Shown here in pieces: positions 26,001 through 33,715 of a stretch of 64,000 nucleotides of DNA. The position numbers and the translations under genes are program-made. How positions within the stretch are numbered: position 1 is the stretch's first letter; each line of letters begins with the position of its first letter. A model generated the notes under the pieces. The model was not told the origin of the DNA. It did no database searches and saw nothing but the letters and a program-made list of their open reading frames with translations. Origin of the DNA: Ruoffia sp044336205 (GTDB lineage: Bacteria; Bacillota; Bacilli; Lactobacillales; Aerococcaceae); the NCBI GenBank assembly GCA_044336205.1, contig CP172318.1, forward strand, positions 2,170,001-2,234,000, given 5' to 3'.

Positions 26001-26631
26001 TATCATAGATTTCTTCATCTGATCCGAATCCTAATGCACGAATTAATTCTGTCATTGGTAACTTACGAGTTCGGTCAATACGTACATAAGCAACACCTTT
26101 GGCGTCCGTTTCAAACTCTAACCAAGCTCCTCGGTTAGGAATAACAGTTGAGGTAAAGGTATGACGGTTCTTCTTGTCTAAACGATCATGGAAATAAACA
26201 CTCGGCGAACGAACTAATTGTGATACAATAACTCGTTCCGCTCCGTTTATAATGAATGTTCCCATTTCTGTCATCATTGGGAAGTCCCCAAAGAAAACAA
26301 CTTGTTCTTTTACTTCATTCGTCTCACGGTTAACTAATCTCAACTTTACATAAATTGGCTTAGAATAGTTAGCGTCATGACTTCTAGCTTCATCCACATC
26401 ATATTTTGCTTCTCTAAACTCGTAATCTACGAAGTGTAATTCTAAGTTTTCTGTATGGTCTACAATTGGAGATATATCCTCAAACATCACCTTCAACCCT
26501 TCATCTAAGAACCACTGATATGAATCAGTTTGGATCTCGATTAAGTTTGGTGATTCTAATACTTCGGTAATACGTGAATAACTACGACGTTCTGCTTTTT
26601 TACCATATTTTACAATATGATGATTACTCAA
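23050..26631 (-). CDS. rpoB: RNA polymerase beta subunit
   Basis: About 1,193 residues. The rifampicin-binding region is plain ([20 protein letters not shown], then [20 protein letters not shown]), with wild-type-like residues. The [15 protein letters not shown] and C-terminal [20 protein letters not shown] segments are intact. I chose TTG at 26631, because AAGGGG lies the right distance before it and the protein then begins [20 protein letters not shown] as in relatives. A GTG nine bases upstream overlaps the ribosome site. The C-terminal acidic tail (DDEDDD) is extended. It has its own promoter and a long leader. Confidence 0.97.
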   Translation of the reverse strand: [1193 protein letters not shown]

Positions 26632-26731
26632 GCTCTTCACCCCTTATAAAAATTTGAATAGGAACATTGTTACATTTGTGTTACAAAATTACATTTTATT
26701 GACAAATGGTCTTTTTAGCCTATTTTTAAGC

Positions 26732-26786
26732 AAAAAAATAACAAAAGGATTGTTAACTTCTCAAAAAAGCGACTCAATCTTTTGTT
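26732..26786 (-). promoter_or_regulatory. Terminator-like hairpin in the rpoB leader (possible attenuator)
   Basis: On the minus strand AACAAAAGATTG pairs with CAATCCTTTTGTT (one bulged C) around a loop of about 22 bases, followed by ATTTTTTTG. It lies between the rpoB promoter and start codon, so it could end transcription early and set rpoBC expression. No known leader family was recognised. Confidence 0.5.
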
Positions 26787-26863
26787 TTGTTCTGACGAAA
26801 ACCCTTCCTGGACAATATTTCAGGTGAATTTTCTACATCTATACCTATTCTTTGTGTCTATCA

Positions 26864-26892
26864 ATATTACTAGAAAGACATTACTTTGTCAA
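26864..26892 (-). promoter_or_regulatory. Promoter of rpoBC
   Basis: Minus strand TTGACA (26887-26892) and TAATAT (26864-26869), spacer 17 bases, giving a leader of about 225 bases. Confidence 0.8.
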
Positions 26893-26902
26893 TAGATAAT
26901 TT

Positions 26903-26935
26903 CAAAAAATAACTCAACTAAATTCAGCTGAGTTA
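26903..26935 (-). terminator. Terminator of the YbxB-like methyltransferase gene
   Basis: The stem TAACTCAGCT/AGTTGAGTTA with a 6-base loop is followed by six T on the minus strand. It separates this gene from the rpoBC promoter. Confidence 0.85.
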
Positions 26936-26948
26936 CTTTGACTGTGAC

Positions 26949-27563
26949 TTAATTTTCTTTAACACTCATTAAGATCCAATACCCTTTGTCTTGGCTCACC
27001 CTGCTGGCATTTCCAAAGATTTCATTCATATGCGACATCATTGATGGGGCTCCTTGCTTTTTCTGAATCACTACCCATAAAGAGCCTTGAGGTTTTAATA
27101 AGTCATAAGCTTGGTTAACAAATTGGTGGACAGTTTTCTTACCTGCTCTAATTGGTGGATTCGTTAATACATAGTCGTATTTATTGGCCAGTTCCACTTC
27201 TGTCGCATCATTAAGAACCCATTCAATCTGCTCAACTTTATTTAAAGTAGCATTTCTTATCGCTAATTGGTAAGCTCGTTCATTCAATTCCACTCCGGTA
27301 TACTGGTTTTCTGGCGCTTGTTTCGCTAGAGCAATCAGAATCGGTCCATAACCACTTCCTAATTCTAATATGGACTGCCCACTTTCCAATTGACCCTCTT
27401 CCATAAATGTTTTAATTAAGCTTTGCGAACCATAATCTACTCCGTTCTTGGAGAAGACACCACTATCTGTGATTAACTTCAAATCAATGCCGTTTACTTG
27501 AGTTTGAATTTGCTTTTCATTATGTTGGCTGTTTGGATTGCTTGAAAAATATTGTTCACTCAT
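26949..27563 (-). CDS. Class I SAM-dependent methyltransferase, YbxB/RsmC-like
   Basis: A 204-residue small methyltransferase. The SAM-binding motif I is ILELGSGYGPILIALAK (residues about 62-78), and the NPPIRAGK motif (LTNPPIR, residues about 133-139) is typical of RsmC-type enzymes that methylate guanine N2 in 16S rRNA. It is as long as the Bacillus YbxB form, lacking the N-terminal half of enterobacterial RsmC. In Bacillus this gene lies between rplL and rpoB. Here the neighbourhood is kept, but a plus-strand pair is inserted between it and rplL. GAGGTGATG precedes the ATG. Confidence 0.85.
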   Translation of the reverse strand: MSEQYFSSNPNSQHNEKQIQTQVNGIDLKLITDSGVFSKNGVDYGSQSLIKTFMEEGQLESGQSILELGSGYGPILIALAKQAPENQYTGVELNERAYQLAIRNATLNKVEQIEWVLNDATEVELANKYDYVLTNPPIRAGKKTVHQFVNQAYDLLKPQGSLWVVIQKKQGAPSMMSHMNEIFGNASRVSQDKGYWILMSVKEN

Positions 27564-27660
27564 TACATCACCTCTTCATATTCTAGCAATATAATAACAC
27601 TTTATCTTTATTCATGTTAAACTATTACATGTAAAAATCAAAATTATTGGAGGACTCTAA

Positions 27661-28533
27661 ATGGTAAAGTTATTTGTTTCTGATATGGATGGAACGCTTC
27701 TAAACGAACAGCACGTTATTTCTGAACGCACTGCAAAGGCTATTAAGAAATTACAACAAGCAGGTATTGAGTTTGTTATTGCTACTGGTCGTGCCTACAA
27801 TTCAGCTCGTCCTTTATTAGAAGCCCATAAGATTCTATGCAAGATGATTAACTTAAATGGTGCGGCCGTTTACGATCAAGTTGGAAATATTCAAACAAAA
27901 ATTCCACTAAATACTCAAACTGTTCATGATATTTTAAACTACTTAGATGAGACTCAGACTGAATTCTCCATTATGACAGATAAATTCTTCTACGTTAATG
28001 ATAAAGAAGCTTTTACTCAACGACTCACTCAAATGCTACGCAAATTAGAAATCGAGAAACATACGACCATCAAAACAGACGATGCTTACTCGAGTGATGC
28101 TCAGTTCATTCATGAATTAAATTATGTTAAAGATATGAAAGATTTTGCCTTCACCGATGAGACCACTGCACTGAAATTTATGATTTTCGGAACTCCAGCA
28201 GACGGTAAACTTCATAATTTCAAAAATCACTTTACCAATTATGATGACTTAGATATTACCTCTTCAAGCCCGGATAACCTAGAAGTGACTCATTCCAAAG
28301 CTCAAAAAGGCTTTGCTATAGAAGCATATGCAAAATCACGTGGTATCTCTATGGAAGATGTAGCCACCATTGGTGATTCTTTAAATGATCGTTCTATGCT
28401 TCAAATGGCAGGTCATAGTTATGCTATGGATAATGCTAGCGATGAAGTCAAATCAATGGCTAAATATATAGCACCATCCCACCGTGAAGATGGTGTCGCA
28501 AAAGTCATCGAAGATATAATAGAATCACTATAA
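27661..28533 (+). CDS. Cof-type HAD-IIB phosphatase
   Basis: A 290-residue haloacid dehalogenase-superfamily hydrolase. The nucleophile motif DMDGTLL is at residues 8-14, motif II (ATGR) near residue 41, the conserved Lys in KGFAIEAYAK near residue 219, and motif IV GDSLNDRSML near residue 239. The cap domain is of the Cof type. Relatives dephosphorylate sugar phosphates, flavin precursors or pyridoxal phosphate; the substrate is not known. GGAGG lies before the ATG. Transcribed opposite to the flanking ribosomal and polymerase genes, followed 52 bases later by the alpha/beta hydrolase. Confidence 0.9.
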   Translation: MVKLFVSDMDGTLLNEQHVISERTAKAIKKLQQAGIEFVIATGRAYNSARPLLEAHKILCKMINLNGAAVYDQVGNIQTKIPLNTQTVHDILNYLDETQTEFSIMTDKFFYVNDKEAFTQRLTQMLRKLEIEKHTTIKTDDAYSSDAQFIHELNYVKDMKDFAFTDETTALKFMIFGTPADGKLHNFKNHFTNYDDLDITSSSPDNLEVTHSKAQKGFAIEAYAKSRGISMEDVATIGDSLNDRSMLQMAGHSYAMDNASDEVKSMAKYIAPSHREDGVAKVIEDIIESL

Positions 28534-28585
28534 GTTTTCATCAAACAATATTGTAAAGACAACACCCTATGGAAGGAGCAACTCA

Positions 28586-29332
28586 ATGTTCGTTCAAGAA
28601 GATACACTCCATTATCAAAACGGTCCTCACTGTATTATCTTACTTCATGGTTACATTGGTAGTATCCAAGAAGTCAGACGAACCGCAAGAGCACTTCAAA
28701 AAGCAAACTACAGTGTCTATGCCTTCAATCTAATTGGCCATGGAACCAAAGAGGTGAGTGATATCTTCGAAGTAGACCCTTTCCAATGGATTCAACAACT
28801 AAACGATCATATTATCTATGTCGAAGCATTTGGCTATGACTCAATTAGCATTATGGGAATTTCGCTAGGGGGTGTGTTGGCTCTCAATGCAGCCATTCAC
28901 AAACCACGCTTCTTCCGTGCAGTTGGAGCCTTTAATAGCCCCATCATTGAAGGGTTAAAACCAACCCCGATTAAATCATATACTTTCAAAGCGATGGAAC
29001 GAATCTTAACTCACCGCAAATGGCCTGAGGATGCGATTCACGAAAAAATCCAAGATTCATATGAGAAAATGGACATACAAATCTCTAAGATCGACCGCAT
29101 CATCCAATCAATTGAAGACAGGCTTGAAAATATTGAAGGCAAAGTCTATATTGCAAAATCCGAACAAGACGAACTCATTGACCCCTACTCTCAAAATATA
29201 CTTGTTGAACGTTTGGTGAATGCTGACGTCTACTTAGATAGCTTTGAGAACTGCAAACACGTGATTACAACGGGCCCTGATTTCAAAGTTTTCCAAGAAC
29301 ACCTAATTGCATATTTAGATTCTACTCATTAA
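28586..29332 (+). CDS. Alpha/beta hydrolase, carboxylesterase-like
   Basis: A 248-residue cytoplasmic hydrolase. The oxyanion strand segment is ILLHGYIGS (near residue 19). The nucleophile elbow is GISLGG (Ser near residue 93). The acid and base are probably Asp in SEQDELIDPYS and His in NCKHVITTGPD near the C-terminus, in the order expected for Est30-type carboxylesterases. Its substrate is unknown. GGAAGGAG precedes the ATG. Probably co-transcribed with the HAD gene. Confidence 0.85.
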   Translation: MFVQEDTLHYQNGPHCIILLHGYIGSIQEVRRTARALQKANYSVYAFNLIGHGTKEVSDIFEVDPFQWIQQLNDHIIYVEAFGYDSISIMGISLGGVLALNAAIHKPRFFRAVGAFNSPIIEGLKPTPIKSYTFKAMERILTHRKWPEDAIHEKIQDSYEKMDIQISKIDRIIQSIEDRLENIEGKVYIAKSEQDELIDPYSQNILVERLVNADVYLDSFENCKHVITTGPDFKVFQEHLIAYLDSTH

Positions 29333-29356
29333 GACAAACTATGTTTCAAATAAAAT

Positions 29357-29403
29357 AATAAGCGACTGCCTCTTCTAATACATAGAACTGGCAGTCGCTT
29401 ATT
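29357..29403. terminator. Bidirectional terminator after the hydrolase gene
   Basis: A 14-base perfect stem AATAAGCGACTGCC/GGCAGTCGCTTATT with a 19-base loop. The minus-strand tail is T-rich (ATTTTATTTG), the plus-strand tail less so. Confidence 0.75.
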
Positions 29404-29407
29404 TGAA

Positions 29408-29536
29408 TTAATAGGTTTGATCCGTCCTTACTTTAGATTGAGTTTCTGTAGTAATTAAAAATCCTAGATGAGAGGCTACAAACTCGAAGCCTACCGCTGC
29501 CCCACTAACAGTCATCTCGCCTTCTTTCGAAATCAT
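29408..29536 (-). CDS. Short open reading frame, 42 residues, unknown
   Basis: Translation begins MISKEGEMTVSGAAVGFEFV and ends QSKVRTDQTY. The ribosome site is poor (AGAG). A terminator hairpin follows immediately on the same strand. The composition looks protein-like, so it may be the tail of a lost gene or a small protein. I do not recognise it. Confidence 0.3.
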   Translation of the reverse strand: MISKEGEMTVSGAAVGFEFVASHLGFLITTETQSKVRTDQTY

Positions 29537-29569
29537 CTCTATTTATAATCAATTCAAATTTTAAAACAC

Positions 29570-29597
29570 AAAAAGTCAGGAACAAATGTCCCTGACT
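29570..29597 (-). terminator. Terminator of rplJL
   Basis: The minus-strand stem AGTCAGGGACA/TGTTCCTGACT (one G-T pair) is followed by TTTTTG. Confidence 0.8.
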
Positions 29598-29618
29598 CAT
29601 TAATTAATATTAAATTAA

Positions 29619-29993
29619 TTATTTTACTTCTACTTTTCCGCCAGCTTCTTCGATAGCAGCTTTTAATGCTTCTGCATCTTCTTTAGATAATCCTTCTTTG
29701 ATTACTTTAGGAGCGTTGTCTACTAATTCTTTAGCTTCTTTAAGTCCTAATCCAGTTGCTTCACGAACTGCTTTAATAACTTTGATCTTAGCAGAACCAG
29801 CGTCTACTAATTCAACGTCAAATTCAGTTTTCTCTTCAGCAGCTCCACCTTCAGCAGGTCCAGCAGCAGCTACAGCTACAGGAGCAGCAGCAGATACACC
29901 GAATTCTTCTTCGATTGCTTCTACTAATGAGTTCAATTCTACAACAGTTGCTGATTTGATATCTTCGATAATTTGTTCAATGTTTAATGCCAT
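29619..29993 (-). CDS. rplL: Ribosomal protein L7/L12
   Basis: A 124-residue stalk protein that recruits translation GTPases. It has the N-terminal dimerisation helix (MALNIEQIIEDIKSATVVEL), an Ala/Gly-rich hinge near residues 35-55 and the globular KVIKAVREATGLGLKEAKEL domain. A strong GGAGG precedes the ATG. Lies 56 bases after rplJ in the same transcript. Confidence 0.98.
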   Translation of the reverse strand: MALNIEQIIEDIKSATVVELNSLVEAIEEEFGVSAAAPVAVAAAGPAEGGAAEEKTEFDVELVDAGSAKIKVIKAVREATGLGLKEAKELVDNAPKVIKEGLSKEDAEALKAAIEEAGGKVEVK

Positions 29994-30049
29994 GATAAAT
30001 TTCCTCCATTTTTATATGTTTGTTTTACTTTTTATTTTGCTTAAATTAA

Positions 30050-30589
30050 TTAAGCAGCGTCTTTTTCTGCAACAGCTTTAAGCGCATAAGCCATCTTGCG
30101 TGCAGGGTTCATTTGTGACAATACTGAAGCTGTATTGCGCATTGGAGCTTCCAGTACAGATAGTAACATAGATAATAGACCTTCGCGGCTTGGTAATTTC
30201 GCCAATGTTTCAATATCAGATAATGATGCGACTGTTCCTTCAACAAGTCCACCTTTAATATCTAATTTTTCTAAGTCTTTCGCAGCATCAACTAAGATCT
30301 TAGCTGGTGCAACTGCATCCTCAGAGTGGAAAGCAATAGCAGTAGGTCCCGCAAAAACTTCATCTAATCCTTCGATTCCAGCTTCTGAAGCAGCACGACG
30401 TAAGATTGTGTTTTTCACAACTTTCATTTGTACTCCTGCTTCACGTAAGTTTTTACGTAATTCAGTGACTTCAGTAACGTTTAATCCTAGGTAATCGATA
30501 ATCACAACACCTGCAGAATTTTTTAATTCATCAGTAATTTGTGCAACTTCGTTTTGTTTTTGTTCAAGAGTTACTTTTCTTTTTCCCAA
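30050..30589 (-). CDS. rplJ: Ribosomal protein L10
   Basis: A 179-residue protein that anchors L7/L12 dimers to the ribosome. The N-terminus (KRKVTLEQKQNEVAQITDEL) and the YLGLNVTEVTELRKNLREAG segment are typical. The start is TTG at 30589 with GGAGGTGA upstream. The preceding leader carries an L10-type attenuator, so expression is probably autoregulated by the L10(L12)4 complex. Confidence 0.98.
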   Translation of the reverse strand: MGKRKVTLEQKQNEVAQITDELKNSAGVVIIDYLGLNVTEVTELRKNLREAGVQMKVVKNTILRRAASEAGIEGLDEVFAGPTAIAFHSEDAVAPAKILVDAAKDLEKLDIKGGLVEGTVASLSDIETLAKLPSREGLLSMLLSVLEAPMRNTASVLSQMNPARKMAYALKAVAEKDAA

Positions 30590-30599
30590 TTAGTTCACC

Positions 30600-30763
30600 T
30601 CCGTCATTTTGGTATAGAGATTTTCATTGGTAACTGTGACCAACAAAAAATCCCTATGTCACCTTAGACATAGAGATACATTCCTTTAATAACTTAGGAA
30701 CTTCCTCGGTAAGAAATTAAGGCATTCGCCACTTACTGTCTACGGTCGTTTAACACAAATGAT
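30600..30763 (-). promoter_or_regulatory. Ribosomal protein L10 leader RNA
   Basis: The region between the rplJL promoter and rplJ reads as the Firmicutes L10 leader, with GTAGACAGTAAGTGGC and TTCTTACCGAGGAAGTTCC segments. It ends in a terminator (30645-30677): stem ATCTCTATGTC/GACATAGGGAT and six T. An upstream-competing segment, ATCTCTATACC, appears again before the ribosome site. L10-L12 binding is known to control such leaders. Confidence 0.8.
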
Positions 30764-30792
30764 ATCTTAACTGATACTTTTCGCTGTGTCAA
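30764..30792 (-). promoter_or_regulatory. Promoter of rplJL
   Basis: Minus strand TTGACA (30787-30792) and TAAGAT (30764-30769), spacer 17 bases. Confidence 0.8.
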
Positions 30793-30818
30793 CTCTTTTT
30801 TTATTTTTTCTCATTTTT

Positions 30819-30851
30819 AAAAAATACCTTCAAAACAGCGTTTTGAAGGTA
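30819..30851 (-). terminator. Terminator of rplKA
   Basis: A 12-base stem TACCTTCAAAAC/GTTTTGAAGGTA with a 3-base loop is followed by six T on the minus strand. Confidence 0.9.
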
Positions 30852-30865
30852 AATAATTCTATCAA

Positions 30866-31558
30866 TTAATCCATTGCTGGAGCATCAATTTTGATACCAG
30901 GTCCAAACGTAGTAGACAATGTTAAACTTGTTATGTAAGTACCTTTAGCTGATGCTGGTTTTAGACGAACGATTTCGTTGTGTAATGCAACGAAGTTTTC
31001 CTTTAATTGAGCATCGTCAAATGATACTTTACCAATTGGAACGTTCACGATACCTGCTTTATCAGCACGATAAGTTACTTGACCTGCTTTGATGTCGTTA
31101 ACTGCTTTAGTGACATCTTGAGTTACTGTACCAGTTTTAGGGTTAGGCATTAATCCTTTAGGACCTAATACACGTCCTAAACGACCAACTTGTCCCATCA
31201 TGTCTGGAGTTGCTACCATTACGTCGAATTCTAACCAACCACCGTTGATTTTTTCGATTAACTCAGCGTCACCCACGAAGTCTGCTCCTGCTTCTTCCGC
31301 TTCTTTCGCTTTAGCACCTTGTGCGATAACAACAACAGTTTGAGTTTTACCAGTTCCGTGTGGCAATACCATTGCTCCACGAATTTGTTGGTCTGCTTTT
31401 TTCACATCAATGTTTAGGTTGTAAGATACTTCCATAGTTGCATCAAAATTTGCAAAGTCGATTTCTTTTGCTAATGCAATTGCTTCGTCAGCACTATAGA
31501 ATTTGTTGCGGTCTACTTTTTCAAGAGCCGCTTGAAATTTTTTGCTTTTCTTAGCCAT
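30866..31558 (-). CDS. rplA: Ribosomal protein L1
   Basis: A 230-residue protein of the ribosomal L1 stalk. The family segments GTGKTQTVVVIAQG, LGRVLGPKGLMPNPKTGTV and VPIGKVSFDD are intact. AGGAGGAA precedes the ATG. It follows rplK after 83 bases, a usual two-gene unit in which L1 can repress translation. Confidence 0.98.
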   Translation of the reverse strand: MAKKSKKFQAALEKVDRNKFYSADEAIALAKEIDFANFDATMEVSYNLNIDVKKADQQIRGAMVLPHGTGKTQTVVVIAQGAKAKEAEEAGADFVGDAELIEKINGGWLEFDVMVATPDMMGQVGRLGRVLGPKGLMPNPKTGTVTQDVTKAVNDIKAGQVTYRADKAGIVNVPIGKVSFDDAQLKENFVALHNEIVRLKPASAKGTYITSLTLSTTFGPGIKIDAPAMD

Positions 31559-31641
31559 TTATTTATTCCTCCTATATTTTGTGGTATTAACGGTAATACC
31601 TCCCACACCCGATAGAATACGGGCTGGAAGCTGCGTTATGC

Positions 31642-32067
31642 TTAGCCCTCAACAGTGATTCCCATTGAACGAGCTGTTCCTTCGATCATGCGCATAGCAG
31701 CTTCTACATCTGCTGCGTTTAAGTCTTTCATTTTTATTTCAGCAATTTCTTGAACTTGAGCTTTAGTTACTGAACCTACTTTGTTTTTGTTTGGTTCACC
31801 TGAAGCTTTGTTTAATCCAGCAGCTTTCTTAAGTAAGATTGGAGCTGGAGGTGTTTTAGTAATAAAACTGAATGAACGGTCTTCATATACATCAATCACA
31901 ACCGGAATAATCATCCCATTTTGATCTTGTGTCTGAGCGTTAAACTCTTTAGTGAAGGCCATGATGTTCACCCCTGCTTGACCTAATGCAGGACCAACTG
32001 GTGGAGCTGGACTTGCTTGCCCCGCTGGGATTTGTAATTTAACTTGTGTTACGACTTTTTTAGCCAC
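31642..32067 (-). CDS. rplK: Ribosomal protein L11
   Basis: 141 residues from GTG at 32067, which has GGAGG eight bases upstream and gives the standard MAKKVVTQVKLQIPAGQASP start. A longer frame to 32136 has no family support. The thiostrepton-binding PPVGPALGQAGVNIM segment and the C-terminal rRNA-binding AEIKMKDLNAADVEAAMRMI segment are intact. Confidence 0.97.
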   Translation of the reverse strand: MAKKVVTQVKLQIPAGQASPAPPVGPALGQAGVNIMAFTKEFNAQTQDQNGMIIPVVIDVYEDRSFSFITKTPPAPILLKKAAGLNKASGEPNKNKVGSVTKAQVQEIAEIKMKDLNAADVEAAMRMIEGTARSMGITVEG

Positions 32068-32159
32068 GAAACATTCCTCCTTGTAATTTTTGTTCGTGAT
32101 GTGGTTTACGGAATGAGCCTCACTCCTCCCACTCAACGTGCGTACTTGCGCACCGTGAT

Positions 32160-32187
32160 ATTATACCATGTGTTTTATTATATGCAA
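32160..32187 (-). promoter_or_regulatory. Promoter of rplKA
   Basis: TTGCAT (32182-32187) and perfect TATAAT (32160-32165), spacer 16, with TGG before the -10 box (extended -10). It lies just past the stop of the TspO-like gene. Confidence 0.75.
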
Positions 32188-32195
32188 GTACTTTT

Positions 32196-33002
32196 TTATC
32201 TATTATACTTCCTTGTCCGTTGTTCTCGCTGTAGTCGGTTCAATTGAACATAACCTACAGTACCCACTACAAACAAGACTGCACTAATATACATGACAGC
32301 AACTTCCTTATAAGCGAAGGTTGATATAGGACTATGTTGGATAAAAATACCGACTAGCGCCCACAATGCAACTGGCATAATCATCTCATTACCAAATTTT
32401 GTATAATAATAAGCTGTTAAAGTAGTAACGATAACCATCATGATAATTGCCCAAATGATTCCTAATAAGCCAGTTAAATCGACACCTTGACTTACCGTGT
32501 AGGTTGTTAGATTCGCCATACTTGCGACGATTAACCACCCGAAGTGTAAGCCCATAGGATATTTCAATAACCATGGGTTCTCCCTAAGTGCTGGGGTGGC
32601 ACTAATAGTTGCCACGGTCTTCATAAGACGGCTAGTATAGAGCAAGATGGTAATGAGCGATGCTAAGATCCACTCATTCGACCAAGAAATAATCCAGACA
32701 ATATTCAAGGCCATCCATTCAATCATGCGCGGTTGAATGAGCTGGCGGTAGTGCGTTTTGAGACTATCACCATTCGGCCGAGTGAATTCGATACTAATGG
32801 TAGCAGCCATTCCTAAGTAGATTACAGCCCAGATAGAGAATGTAATTCCTGAAGGTGCGAAGAGGTTAACATACTTATCAGATACCTCCGCTTGAGTAGT
32901 CGGCAAGATCACGCCCGAGGCACTTAAGTAATTGAGAAGTAGCAATAAGATGTACAAGACTGGGGTTGCCCAGCGATAATATTTAGAAAATGCATTCACC
33001 AA
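32196..33002 (-). CDS. TspO/MBR-related (tryptophan-rich sensory) membrane protein
   Basis: A 268-residue protein with about seven membrane segments. Near residue 50 it has the FAPSGITFSIWAVIYLG segment typical of the TspO/peripheral benzodiazepine receptor-related family. It is longer than classical five-helix TspO (about 160 residues) and less Trp-rich, so it belongs to the extended relatives found in many Firmicutes. Classical members bind porphyrins; the ligand here is unknown. It lies between nusG and rplK on the same strand, where most Firmicutes have nothing. Confidence 0.75.
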   Translation of the reverse strand: MVNAFSKYYRWATPVLYILLLLLNYLSASGVILPTTQAEVSDKYVNLFAPSGITFSIWAVIYLGMAATISIEFTRPNGDSLKTHYRQLIQPRMIEWMALNIVWIISWSNEWILASLITILLYTSRLMKTVATISATPALRENPWLLKYPMGLHFGWLIVASMANLTTYTVSQGVDLTGLLGIIWAIIMMVIVTTLTAYYYTKFGNEMIMPVALWALVGIFIQHSPISTFAYKEVAVMYISAVLFVVGTVGYVQLNRLQREQRTRKYNR

Positions 33003-33039
33003 TAAGATACTCCTTCATAATTAAGATATGTATGAACAA

Positions 33040-33585
33040 TTATAACTGTTCTTCGCGAACTTGATGGAAGTCTAATTCAGCAACAGTTTCACGTCCGAAC
33101 ATCTCAATGATTACTTTAACTTTTTGAGTTTCTGCGTTAATTTCTTCAATAACGCCCGCAAGACCTGAGAATGCACCATCTGTAATCTCTACACGCTCTC
33201 CAACACCTACATTCAATGTGATTGGTTCTTGTGTACGCTCAGATTCACCTAAGATGTAAGAAATTTCTTCTTCTAATAATGGTGCTGGCTTACTTCCTGC
33301 TCCATGTGATCCTACAAAACCTGTAACTCCTGGTGTATTACGGACAATAAACCAAGCTTCATCTGACATAACCATCTCAACTAAAACATAACCTGGGAAG
33401 GTCTTTTGAGTTTTGCTCTTAGCTTCACCGTCTTTAACCTCAGTTACCTCTTGTTCTGGAACAACTACTCGGAAGATATTCTCTCCCATCGCCATACTTT
33501 CCTTACGCAAGTCGATGTTTTCTTTAACTTTATTTTCATAACCTGAATAGGTATGGAGGACATACCATGCTTTATTTGATTCCAT
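33040..33585 (-). CDS. nusG: Transcription termination/antitermination factor NusG
   Basis: 181 residues from ATG 33585, which has AAGGAGTG upstream; upstream in-frame codons are not family-like. The NGN domain begins WYVLHTYSGYENKVK and includes KTFPGYVLVEM and NTPGVTGFVG. The C-terminal KOW domain shows GERVEITDGAFSGLAGVIEE. NusG binds the polymerase clamp and controls pausing, and couples to ribosomes. It follows secE after 130 bases. Confidence 0.97.
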   Translation of the reverse strand: MESNKAWYVLHTYSGYENKVKENIDLRKESMAMGENIFRVVVPEQEVTEVKDGEAKSKTQKTFPGYVLVEMVMSDEAWFIVRNTPGVTGFVGSHGAGSKPAPLLEEEISYILGESERTQEPITLNVGVGERVEITDGAFSGLAGVIEEINAETQKVKVIIEMFGRETVAELDFHQVREEQL

Positions 33586-33715
33586 TTTTTCACTCCTTAT
33601 GATTTTCTGCCAAAATAAAAAACCTACTATAAAATGTAGGTTTGTTCCTTGAGTCAAGTATACCACTAAAAGTTTGATGATGACTATAAAAATCATCGAA
33701 AATAAGTACTTTTAA

